This document shows positions 1 through 6,801 of a DNA stretch of 10,721 nucleotides, one piece after another (the stretch's first letter is position 1; each line of letters begins with the position of its first letter). The notes under the pieces are model-generated. The model was not told the DNA's origin. It saw nothing but the letters and a program-made list of their open reading frames with translations, and searched no databases. The DNA comes from CALKKN01 sp041571375 (lineage in GTDB: Bacteria; Pseudomonadota; Gammaproteobacteria; Xanthomonadales; SZUA-36): assembly GCA_041571375.1 (NCBI GenBank), contig JBFFUJ010000064.1, positions 1 to 10,721 on the forward strand, written 5' to 3'. The translations under genes and the position numbers were made by a program.

Positions 1-1690
1 AATCACCGACATTGCCGGCCGAATCGAATTCACCGAGGAGGGCTTCAGCGGCCCGCAATTGTCAGCCGCATACCGGGACCGCCCCGTGGTGCTCGACCTC
101 AAGGCTCAGGCCGGCGGCGAAGAGACATTCCGGGCCGACCTGCACGGCGAGTTCACCGTGGTCGAGGCGATTCCGGGATTTCTGCTCGAGGACCTGCAGA
201 TCCTCCAGCGTTCCGACGGCGTTTCGCCCTGGCGGGCCTCCGTTGTCGTCCGGCCGCTAGCGGACGGGTCCGCGAGCCGCGCCGTGCTCGAAGTCGAGTC
301 TGATCTGCACGGAACCGTGCTCGATTTGCCGGCCCCGTTCGCCAAGTCTGCGGACGAAAACTGGCCGCTGATGCTGGAATTCCCACTCGCGGAAGGCCGC
401 CGCGTTGTGCTGCTCGACGTGCAGGACCGTCTCGCGTTGCGGCTCGAACTCGCGCAGGCCGCAATCGGTCCGACCCGGGGCGTGTTGCGTCTGGGTGGGG
501 GTTTCGCGAGCCTTCCGCCCGCAGGGTTGCTGCGCATCGAGGGCGCCGCCGGACGACTGGACCTCGATCACTGGATCGACGTGATAGTCGAGGAAATGGA
601 GCGCGGCGTCAGGCTCGGTGGTCTGACGCTCGACTGGAGGGGCGTCTTTGCGCGGGAGCTGATTCTTCTCGACCGCAGTTTCACCGATGTGGACCTGGAA
701 TTCAGCGCGGACGAGTCGGTTTTCAGCGCCGGCTTCGCCGGCGAGGGCATCGATGGCAGGGTGCGCCGCACGCCCGGCGCCGGCGGGGCCCGGAGCCTCT
801 CTGCCGAATTCGAGCGACTCGCGCTCGACACACCACTGTCTTCCGGCGTCGAAGTGGAAGCGGACCCCGCCGGCTTGCCCGCCCTGCATCTGTATGCACA
901 CTCGCTGCGGTACGCCGGGATTGAACTGGGCGAGACGCGCGTCGAGGCCTATCCGAAAGGGAACGGGTTCCATTTCGAGAAAGTGGAGACTTCATCCGGG
1001 CAGCTGCAAATCCAGGCCACGGGTGACTGGCTGCTGGAGGAGGGCGGGTACCGCTCCGATTTCGACATTCGCGTGGCTTCCGAATCGCTTGGCGATTTCC
1101 TGCAGTCACTTGACCTGGCGTCGCCCGTGCAGGGCGGGCAAACGCTGGCTTATTTCAACGCCTGGTGGCCCGGTTCGCCCGCGGCCTTTGCGCTGTCCCG
1201 GCTGAATGGTGAGCTTGAATTCAGCGTCGTCGGCGGCAATATAACGGGTGCCGATGCCGGCGGCGGACGCCTTCTGGGACTGTTGAGCGTGCAGGCTTTG
1301 CCCCGGCGCCTGGCGCTCGATTTCAGGGACGTGTTCGACTCGGGCCTCGCGTTCGAAGAGGCCAGCGGGACTTTCCGGATGGAGAACGGGATGGCGACAA
1401 CGGATGACGTCGTGCTGCGCTCCACCGCCGCCAACATCAGCGTCAGCGGTGCGACGGACCTGGTGGCCAAGCAGTGGGACCAGTTGCTGACCATCAGGCC
1501 AGGGGTTGGGAATACCTTGCCCATTATCGGCGCGCTTGCCGGCGGACCTGGAGGCGCAGCGGCGGGGCTGGCCCTGCAGGGCCTGCTGCAGGAGCCGCTG
1601 TCCGAGGCGACCCAGGTGCAATACTCTGTCACCGGTAGCTGGGAAGCTCCTGTCGTGGAGGCCGTGGAAGTCAAGCGGGAGGGCGGATGA
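1..1690 (+). CDS. yhdP: YhdP family AsmA-like envelope protein, C-terminal part (5' end outside window)
   Basis: The frame is open from the left edge (first full codon at position 2) to a TGA at 1688-1690, giving about 562 residues; E. coli YhdP is close to 1270, so roughly the last 44% is present. The sequence shows the alternating short beta-strand and glycine-turn pattern of AsmA-like bridge proteins. Near the C-terminus it carries family-typical blocks, GRLLGLLSVQALPRRLALDF (about 1266-1325) and LPIIGALAGGP (about 1516-1550), followed by a glycine/alanine-rich helix. In E. coli, YhdP is anchored in the inner membrane and acts with TamB and YdbH in moving phospholipid to the outer membrane; the membrane anchor would lie upstream of this window. 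The next gene is tldD, as in E. coli, which supports orthology. No frameshift or odd composition is seen. Family assignment is secure; the exact transport role is inferred from E. coli. Confidence 0.92.
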   Translation, partial: ITDIAGRIEFTEEGFSGPQLSAAYRDRPVVLDLKAQAGGEETFRADLHGEFTVVEAIPGFLLEDLQILQRSDGVSPWRASVVVRPLADGSASRAVLEVESDLHGTVLDLPAPFAKSADENWPLMLEFPLAEGRRVVLLDVQDRLALRLELAQAAIGPTRGVLRLGGGFASLPPAGLLRIEGAAGRLDLDHWIDVIVEEMERGVRLGGLTLDWRGVFARELILLDRSFTDVDLEFSADESVFSAGFAGEGIDGRVRRTPGAGGARSLSAEFERLALDTPLSSGVEVEADPAGLPALHLYAHSLRYAGIELGETRVEAYPKGNGFHFEKVETSSGQLQIQATGDWLLEEGGYRSDFDIRVASESLGDFLQSLDLASPVQGGQTLAYFNAWWPGSPAAFALSRLNGELEFSVVGGNITGADAGGGRLLGLLSVQALPRRLALDFRDVFDSGLAFEEASGTFRMENGMATTDDVVLRSTAANISVSGATDLVAKQWDQLLTIRPGVGNTLPIIGALAGGPGGAAAGLALQGLLQEPLSEATQVQYSVTGSWEAPVVEAVEVKREGG

Positions 1691-1742
1691 CGCCGCTGCT
1701 CAGCCTAGGCATGTTGGTTCCAGTTAAAACAAGGTTCTATCG

Positions 1743-3185
1743 ATGACTGATACGATTCAACTGGCGGAACAGGAATTGCTCGAGCCGGGCGGCCTTGAGC
1801 AACGGGACCTCGAGCGTGTGCTCAATGAGCTGATGGGCCCGGCGGTCGACTCGGGCGATCTGTACTTCCAGTCGCTGTCACATGAATCCTGGTTGCTCGA
1901 GGATGGGTTGGTGCGGAGCGGCACTTACGCTACCGAGCAGGGTGTCGGCATTCGTGCGATTTCGGGCGAAAAAACGGGGTTTGCCTATGCCGATGAGATA
2001 ATTCTCCCATCGCTGCTGCAGGCCTCGGGAGCGGCACGGGCCATCGCGCGCGATGGCCGGCAGGGCCAGGTGCAGGCATGGAAGCGCAGGTCGCCACCGG
2101 CCCTTTACAGTCATGAGGACCCCATGGCGGTGATGGACGCCGCCGCAAAAGTAGACCTGCTGCGCCAGATCGACGCCTATGCCCGTTCCCGCGACCCTCG
2201 CGTCAGCCAGGTTATCGTCAATCTTGCCGCGACGCACGAGACGATCCTGGTGGCCGGAACCGACGGTACGCTGGCCGCCGACGTGCGGCCTCTGGTTCGG
2301 CTGCACGTCAACGTCATTGCCGAGCAGAATGGGCGCCGGGAGCAGGGCAGCGACGGCGGCGGCGGGAGGTTCAGCTCCCTGGAACTGGCCGCCGGCGAAG
2401 TCTGGCGGCGTATGGCTGACGAGGCCGTGCGCCAGGCACTGGTCAACCTCGAGGCGGTGGCCGCGCCCGCGGGCACGATGCCGGTGGTTCTGGGTCCGGG
2501 CTGGCCAGGCGTGCTTCTGCACGAGGCTGTGGGTCACGGCCTCGAAGGCGACTTCAATCGCAAGGGTACCTCCGCATTCTCGGGTCGAATGGGCGAGCAA
2601 GTGGCCTCGGAGTGCGTCACCGTGGTGGATGACGGGACCATCGCTGCCCGCCGTGGTTCGCTGACGGTCGATGACGAGGGAACGCCGAGCAGCCGCACCG
2701 TGCTGATCGAAAACGGGGTTCTGTGCACCTACATGCAGGACAAGCTGAATGCGCGGCTGATGGGCATGCAGCCTACCGGCAACGGGCGCCGGGAATCCTT
2801 CGCCCACCTGCCGATGCCGCGCATGACCAACACCTTCATGCTGCCGGGTGGGCACGCGGCCGAGGAAATCATCGCGTCGGTGGACCGGGGTCTGTATGCG
2901 GTCAATTTCGCCGGCGGACAGGTCGACATCACTTCGGGCCGCTTCGTCTTCTCCGCCAGCGAGGCTTACCTCATTGAGGGTGGCAAGGTGACCCGCCCGG
3001 TTCGGGGCGCGACCCTCATCGGCAACGGTCCCGAGGTCATGACCCGGGTCTCCATGGTCGGCGACGACCTCCAGCTCGACGCGGGCATAGGCGTCTGCGG
3101 CAAGGAAGGACAGAGCGTGCCGGTGGGCGTCGGTCAACCCACGCTGCGCATAGACAGCCTGACGGTGGGTGGAACCGACACCTAG
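1743..3185 (+). CDS. tldD: TldD, catalytic subunit of the TldD/TldE metalloprotease
   Basis: This gene encodes 480 residues, almost the same length as E. coli TldD (481). The zinc-binding HExxxH motif reads HEAVGH at residues 260-264/265 (DNA 2520 onward), and a cysteine in GVCGKEG at residue 452 is the likely third ligand. These fit the E. coli ligands His262, His266 and Cys454 (from memory) with a constant offset of two. In E. coli, TldD and TldE form a cytoplasmic heterodimer that degrades unfolded peptides, finishes microcin B17 maturation and removes the CcdA antitoxin. AAGG at 1731-1734, eight bases before the ATG, supports this start. It follows yhdP by 52 bp with no convincing promoter, so co-transcription is likely. 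Its partner pmbA lies 578 bp downstream, beyond the opposing yjgA. The stop TAG overlaps the yjgA stop. No bacteriocin precursor is visible nearby, so a housekeeping role is more likely than toxin maturation. Confidence 0.96.
   Translation: MTDTIQLAEQELLEPGGLEQRDLERVLNELMGPAVDSGDLYFQSLSHESWLLEDGLVRSGTYATEQGVGIRAISGEKTGFAYADEIILPSLLQASGAARAIARDGRQGQVQAWKRRSPPALYSHEDPMAVMDAAAKVDLLRQIDAYARSRDPRVSQVIVNLAATHETILVAGTDGTLAADVRPLVRLHVNVIAEQNGRREQGSDGGGGRFSSLELAAGEVWRRMADEAVRQALVNLEAVAAPAGTMPVVLGPGWPGVLLHEAVGHGLEGDFNRKGTSAFSGRMGEQVASECVTVVDDGTIAARRGSLTVDDEGTPSSRTVLIENGVLCTYMQDKLNARLMGMQPTGNGRRESFAHLPMPRMTNTFMLPGGHAAEEIIASVDRGLYAVNFAGGQVDITSGRFVFSASEAYLIEGGKVTRPVRGATLIGNGPEVMTRVSMVGDDLQLDAGIGVCGKEGQSVPVGVGQPTLRIDSLTVGGTDT
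2039..2058. repeat. 20-bp perfect palindrome inside tldD
   Basis: The sequence GGCCATCGCG followed by CGCGATGGCC is a perfect inverted repeat with no spacer. It lies in the coding sequence for tldD residues about 100-106, before the catalytic domain. There is no T-run after it, so it is not an intrinsic terminator. It may be chance in GC-rich DNA or a binding or methylation site; no function can be assigned from the sequence. Confidence 0.6.
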
Positions 3186-3727
3186 CCTGCGGCGTCGCCC
3201 GGTGGCGGTAGCGGCGCGGCCTCGTCCATATCCCTCAGCAGCCGAAACAGCCTGCGGGCGGCAGCGGGCGGTCTGCCCCGTGCCGCCTCCTGGCGGGCGC
3301 GTCGCAGATGCTGCCGCAGTTCCTGCCCGTCCGCGCCCGGACGCTGATCGAGCAGTTCGCTCAGCGCCGAATCACCCGCCTGCAGAAGATGGTCTCGCCA
3401 TTCCTCCACGCGATGGTGCCGGGCGACGGACCGCCTGGCCTCCTGCTCCCGGTTCTCCAGTGCGGCCAGGACGGGTTCCAGGTCGGCGCGCCGCAACAGT
3501 TTAGCGACATACTGCAATTGCCGTTTCCGCGCGACATTCGAGCGAATGCGGCGGGCCTCCGCGATCGCGTTGAGTTGCGGCTGATCCAGAGGCAGACCGG
3601 CCAGCTCGCCGGGGTTCAGCGCGATGAGCCGGGCGGCCAGGGTTTTTGCCTCGAGGGCCTCGCGGCGGCGCTGGCTCTTACTGACCCGCTCAGCATTTTC
3701 GGTAAAATTTTCCTTGCTTTCTGGCAT
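3182..3727 (-). CDS. darP: YjgA/DarP (DUF615), 50S ribosomal subunit assembly factor
   Basis: Read on the minus strand, an ATG at 3727 opens 181 residues ending at TAG (3184-3182); E. coli YjgA (DarP) is 183. The family pattern is visible: an acidic and polar N-terminus, the block VSKSQRRREAL near residue 15, the ARKRQLQYVAKLLRR block at about 66-80, and the GxxLxxLLDQRPGADxQxLRQHLRxA region at about 118-144, followed by an arginine-rich FRLLRD segment. The protein is predicted to be highly charged, alpha-helical and cytoplasmic. In E. coli, DarP associates with pre-50S particles and helps late large-subunit maturation. No Shine-Dalgarno-like sequence precedes the ATG, but no other ATG in the frame fits the family length. 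It converges on tldD with overlapping stops and diverges from pmbA with a 36-bp gap; yjgA next to pmbA is also the E. coli arrangement. The frame stays open far upstream, antisense to pmbA, but that part is not family sequence. Confidence 0.92.
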   Translation of the reverse strand: MPESKENFTENAERVSKSQRRREALEAKTLAARLIALNPGELAGLPLDQPQLNAIAEARRIRSNVARKRQLQYVAKLLRRADLEPVLAALENREQEARRSVARHHRVEEWRDHLLQAGDSALSELLDQRPGADGQELRQHLRRARQEAARGRPPAAARRLFRLLRDMDEAAPLPPPGDAAG

Positions 3728-3763
3728 ATAGTTGACGAAGATTCCCGGTATAAGGGGTATCAG
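3695..3763. promoter_or_regulatory. Compact divergent control region of yjgA and pmbA
   Basis: This is an AT-rich island in otherwise GC-rich DNA, including the first codons of yjgA and the 36-bp gap. On the plus strand, TATAGT at 3727-3732 resembles a -10 box for pmbA, but no good -35 lies 16-18 bases upstream. On the minus strand, TATACC (complement of 3747-3752) with TTGGGT (complement of 3771-3776, spacer 18) is a weak sigma70-like pair that could serve yjgA and would leave a leader of only about 12 nt. Promoters are expected here from the gene orientation, but the exact boxes are tentative. Confidence 0.35.
3752..3757 (+). promoter_or_regulatory. Shine-Dalgarno site that fixes the pmbA start
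   Basis: AAGGGG ends six bases before the ATG at 3764. This decides against reading the open frame from upstream starts such as 3308, which would only be antisense sequence of yjgA. The resulting protein length (453 residues) also matches the family. Confidence 0.7.
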
Positions 3764-5125
3764 ATGTCCGACCCAATCATCGTAGCGCAGTCCGCCCGGG
3801 ACCGTGAAGCGGAGCTGGATGCGCTCGAAGGCCATGTGCTGGAGGCCCTGCGACTGGCTCGCAAAGGCGGAGCGACCGAAGCCGAGGCGACGGCGCACAG
3901 CAGCGAAGGGCTTTCCGTGAACGTGCGTCTCGGCGAGGTCGAGACGCTCGAGCACATGCGCGATCGCGGCATCAGCGTGACGGCCTTCATCGGCCGGCGC
4001 AAGGGGCATTCCAGCAGTGCCGACCTGCAGCAGGAATCCATTTCCAGCTGCGTTCAGCACGCGCTCGACATCGCCCGCTTCACCCAGGAAGATTCCTGCA
4101 ACGGTCTCGCCGACGCGGGCCTGCTGGCCCGGTCGTTTCCCGACCTCGATCTCTGGCACCCCAGTCCCATGGATGCCGAGTCGGCGATCGGGCGGGCGTT
4201 GCGCTGTGAGGATGCCGGCCGCGGGGATAAGCGCATCAGCAACTCCGAGGGCGCGGGATTCGACGCCGGCCTCGGACTCTCCGTCTACGGTAACTCGAAC
4301 GGATTCCTGGGGCGGAGCGCGGGTACCCAGTACGGGCAATCCTGTGTCCTGCTGGCGGGCAAAGGCGATGGCATGCAGCGCGACTACAGTTTTGACAGCC
4401 GCCGCGCGCTTGGCGACCTCGAGCCCCCGGAGGACACCGGTCGGGAGGCTGCCCGCCGCACCGTGCGGCGCCTCGATGCCCGCCGGATCGGGACTGCGGA
4501 AATGCCGGTGCTGTTCGCGCCGGAGGTGGCCAAAGGGCTGGTCGGCCACCTGCTAAGCGCGATTTCGGGATCGGCCCTGTATCGCAATGCCTCCTTCCTG
4601 CGGGACCAGGCGGGGGAGCAGCTTTTCCCCGCATGGGTGAACCTGGAGGAACGGCCGCTCCTGCCGCGTGGTGCCAGCAGCGCCGCGTTCGATGCGGAGG
4701 GCGTGGCCACGCAGGAACGACCCATTATTCGCGAGGGCACGCTGACGGGCTACGTCCTCTCGTCCTATTCGGCACGACGGCTGGGTTTGCAGACCACGGG
4801 CAACGCCGGAGGCGCGCGTAACCTGCTGCTGGAACCCGGGGGCTGCGCCACCAACGACCTGGTCTCGCACATGGGAGACGGGCTGCTGGTCACCGAAGTC
4901 ATGGGGCAGGGCGTCAACCTCGTGACCGGGGACTACTCGCGGGGCGCGGCCGGGTTTCGTGTCGAAAACGGGCAAATCGCGTTTCCAGTGGAGGAAATCA
5001 CGATCGCCGGCAACCTGCGCGACATGTATGCCAATGTTGCGGCGGCCGGCTGCGATGTCGACACCCGCGGAAACATCCATTGTGGTCATGTTTTGATCAG
5101 TACGATGATGGTGGCCGGATCATGA
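3764..5125 (+). CDS. pmbA: PmbA/TldE, non-catalytic subunit of the TldD/TldE metalloprotease
   Basis: The product has 453 residues, against 450 for E. coli PmbA/TldE. The start follows a clear AAGGGG and gives the usual N-terminal helix region and the conserved strand SVNVRLGEVETLEHMRDRG (about 51-69). Other family-typical segments are the C-terminal GNAGGARNLLLEPG block (about 376-389) and MGQGVNLVTGDYSRGAAGF (about 410-428). Where TldD has HEAVGH after a shared MPV strand, this protein aligns with GHLLSA (about 261-266), so the zinc motif is absent, as expected for TldE. It should pair with TldD in the cytoplasm to form the closed heterodimer that admits unfolded peptides. It is divergent from yjgA, and its TGA overlaps the ATG of the next gene (ATGA at 5122-5125), which suggests translational coupling. 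No frameshift is seen. Identification is firm; the natural substrate in this organism is unknown. Confidence 0.96.
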   Translation: MSDPIIVAQSARDREAELDALEGHVLEALRLARKGGATEAEATAHSSEGLSVNVRLGEVETLEHMRDRGISVTAFIGRRKGHSSSADLQQESISSCVQHALDIARFTQEDSCNGLADAGLLARSFPDLDLWHPSPMDAESAIGRALRCEDAGRGDKRISNSEGAGFDAGLGLSVYGNSNGFLGRSAGTQYGQSCVLLAGKGDGMQRDYSFDSRRALGDLEPPEDTGREAARRTVRRLDARRIGTAEMPVLFAPEVAKGLVGHLLSAISGSALYRNASFLRDQAGEQLFPAWVNLEERPLLPRGASSAAFDAEGVATQERPIIREGTLTGYVLSSYSARRLGLQTTGNAGGARNLLLEPGGCATNDLVSHMGDGLLVTEVMGQGVNLVTGDYSRGAAGFRVENGQIAFPVEEITIAGNLRDMYANVAAAGCDVDTRGNIHCGHVLISTMMVAGS

Positions 5126-5913
5126 GTCTGTTCAAGACCGCCCGCATCGTCTTTCTGCTCAGTCTGCTGTTCGTCCTCGTCGCCAGCACGTGGATGACGG
5201 AGAAGAGGATGGCGGAATGGAAGCGTCCCATCCTCGTGACCATCTACCCGATTGCGGCTGACGATGCGCCGTCCACGCTGCGATTCGCCCGCCGAATCAA
5301 CGAGGACTCGTTCCGCGAAGTGAACGAGTTCTTCGATCTTCAGGCCAGGCCGTACGGCTTTGCCGTGACGCCCGCCTTCCGCTTCCAGGTGGCCCCGGTC
5401 TCGCTGAAGCGCCCCCCGGAGGCCCCTCATCGGTTCGACCCCGCGGCGATCGGCTGGTGGAGCCTGCGGATGCGCTGGTGGGCCTGGATGAGGGATTTCG
5501 GGGATGACCTGATTCAGCCCGACATCCAGATGTTCCTGATGCTGCACGGAACCAACGGAAGTTCAGAGATGGGCATTTCCGTCGGGATGCGCAAAGGTCG
5601 GTACGGCATCGTCAAGGCGTTCGCCCGCGAGTCGATGCAGCCGCATAACCTCGTGGTGTTCACCCACGAGCTGCTGCACGTGCTGGGCGCATCCGACAAG
5701 TACGTGATCTCGACCGGCAGCCCGGTCTTTCCCCACGGCTTCGCCGAGCCCAACCTGCGTCCGCTGTTTCCTCAGGAGCGTGCCGAAATCATGGGCGGTG
5801 TCATTCCCATCAATGCGATCGACTGGGTGATGCCGCAAGATCTCGGCCAGTGCAAAATCGGCCGCATGACGGCTGAAGAAATCGGATTTTTCGACAAACT
5901 CAAAGAGCTTTGA
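5122..5913 (+). CDS. Putative membrane-anchored or secreted zinc metalloprotease, HExxHxxGxxD type
   Basis: I do not recognise a named gene here. The frame encodes 263 residues. Residues 9-22 form a hydrophobic segment after basic K5 and R8, so the protein is either anchored by its N-terminus or exported; VAS at 20-22 could be a signal-peptidase site. The key motif is HELLHVLGASDKY at 182-194: HExxHxxGxxD gives two zinc-binding histidines (182, 186), the catalytic glutamate (183) and a possible third ligand D192, as in snapalysin-type metzincins. M224 in AEIMGG, 42 residues after H182, could be the metzincin Met-turn. A tryptophan-rich patch lies at about 113-123. The ATG overlaps the pmbA stop and lacks a strong ribosome site of its own, implying coupled translation. 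Start codons 14 residues further upstream lie within pmbA and would place extra residues before the signal segment. Protease activity is inferred from the motif; function and substrate are unknown. Confidence 0.8.
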   Translation: MSLFKTARIVFLLSLLFVLVASTWMTEKRMAEWKRPILVTIYPIAADDAPSTLRFARRINEDSFREVNEFFDLQARPYGFAVTPAFRFQVAPVSLKRPPEAPHRFDPAAIGWWSLRMRWWAWMRDFGDDLIQPDIQMFLMLHGTNGSSEMGISVGMRKGRYGIVKAFARESMQPHNLVVFTHELLHVLGASDKYVISTGSPVFPHGFAEPNLRPLFPQERAEIMGGVIPINAIDWVMPQDLGQCKIGRMTAEEIGFFDKLKEL

Positions 5914-5964
5914 CGGCCTCTCGATCCGGGGCATGACCCGTGTCAACGGCCCCTGCCTGCCGGC

Positions 5965-5993
5965 TTGAGATATCCACCGCCCGTCGGTATTCT
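5965..5993 (+). promoter_or_regulatory. Predicted sigma70 promoter for tpiA
   Basis: TTGAGA at 5965-5970 (5 of 6 matches to the -35 consensus) and TATTCT at 5988-5993 (4 of 6 matches to the -10) are separated by exactly 17 bases. The expected start of transcription is near 6000, about 30 bases before the tpiA ATG, leaving room for its ribosome site. It lies in the largest gene-free gap in the window (5914-6029) and would serve tpiA-secG and perhaps the tRNA and nuo genes. Confidence 0.55.
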
Positions 5994-6029
5994 AGCGCGC
6001 GCCGATCAACGACCCGCAAGGAATGGACA

Positions 6030-6782
6030 ATGCGCAGCATCCTGGTGGCAGGAAATTGGAAGATGCACGGCTCCAAGGCCATGGTGAAGAGCCTGCTGGA
6101 GGCCCTGCTGGAGGCGCCGCCGCGGGACGGGGTCGATCTGGCCGTATTCCCCCCGTTCCCCTACCTGTCCCAGACACAGAATCTGCTGGACGGTAGCTCG
6201 ATCGGCTGGGGTGCGCAAACGCTCAACCCGGTCGGGTCCGGCGCCCATACCGGCGAAGTAGCGGCGTCCATGCTGCGTGATTTTGGCTGTCGCTACGTTT
6301 TGGTCGGGCATTCCGAGCGGCGCACGCTCTACGGTGAGGGCGACGAGGATGTCGCCGATCGGTTCGGGGCCGCGCTCGACGCCGGCCTGGAGCCGGTACT
6401 GTGCGTTGGCGAAACGCTCGATGAGCGGGAGCAGGGACAGACCGAAGCCGTCGTGCAGCGTCAATTGGAAGCGGTGCTCGGGCACAGTGGAATCGGCGGA
6501 TTCCGGCGGGCCACGGTCGCTTACGAGCCGGTCTGGGCGATCGGTACGGGGCGCACGGCGACACCGGAACAGGCTCAGGCTGTGCACGCCTTCATCCGTG
6601 ACAAATTGGCCGCTCTGGATGATATAATCGCAAGTCAACTACGAATTTTGTACGGCGGCAGTGTGAATGGCTCCAATGCCGCCGATTTATTTGCCCGGAA
6701 AGATATCGATGGCGGGCTGGTCGGAGGCGCGTCGCTGCAGGCGGAAGACTTTCTCGCTATACGAGACGCGGCACCCCGATAA
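6030..6782 (+). CDS. tpiA: Triosephosphate isomerase
   Basis: The enzyme interconverts dihydroxyacetone phosphate and glyceraldehyde 3-phosphate in glycolysis and gluconeogenesis, in the cytoplasm. The product has 250 residues, close to the usual 250-255. All catalytic residues are visible: N9 and K11 in GNWKMH, H94 in LVGHSERR, and E166 in AYEPVWAIGTGRTA, whose second half is the flexible loop 6. The phosphate-binding GGSVNGSNA (209-217) and GGLVGGASL (228-236) segments are also present, so a complete TIM barrel is expected. AAGGA at 6018-6022, seven bases before the ATG, supports the start; the frame is open further upstream but lacks family sequence there. It is preceded by a promoter-like pair at 5965-5993 and followed by secG after 19 bp, a pairing common in Proteobacteria. 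Nothing is unusual. Confidence 0.98.
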   Translation: MRSILVAGNWKMHGSKAMVKSLLEALLEAPPRDGVDLAVFPPFPYLSQTQNLLDGSSIGWGAQTLNPVGSGAHTGEVAASMLRDFGCRYVLVGHSERRTLYGEGDEDVADRFGAALDAGLEPVLCVGETLDEREQGQTEAVVQRQLEAVLGHSGIGGFRRATVAYEPVWAIGTGRTATPEQAQAVHAFIRDKLAALDDIIASQLRILYGGSVNGSNAADLFARKDIDGGLVGGASLQAEDFLAIRDAAPR

Positions 6783-6801
6783 GGCGGAGAACGGATTCAA
6801 C

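Noticed and set aside
727..743. CGCCGGC-TTC-GCCGGCG hairpin inside yhdP
   Set aside because: A short GC inverted repeat of a kind common in GC-rich coding DNA; it has no T-run and no positional reason to be regulatory.
1691..1742. Separate promoter for tldD (TTGGTT at 1714-1719)
   Set aside because: A matching -10 at normal spacing would fall on the ribosome site and start codon. Co-transcription with yhdP is simpler.
1878..3137. Long open frame on the minus strand opposite tldD
   Set aside because: Same antisense artefact; the plus strand carries the full TldD family sequence with its zinc ligands.
3308..3763. Upstream extension of pmbA reading through the yjgA region
   Set aside because: The extension is the antisense of yjgA, is absent from the TldE family, and a clear Shine-Dalgarno precedes the ATG at 3764.
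3728..4549. Upstream extension of yjgA across pmbA
   Set aside because: The yjgA protein from 3727 already matches the family length; the extra 270 or so residues are antisense to pmbA and resemble nothing known.
5926..5954. Possible terminator after the metalloprotease gene (GGGG...CCCC with inner CCGT/ACGG)
   Set aside because: The stem is short and interrupted and no T-run follows, so it cannot be supported as an intrinsic terminator.
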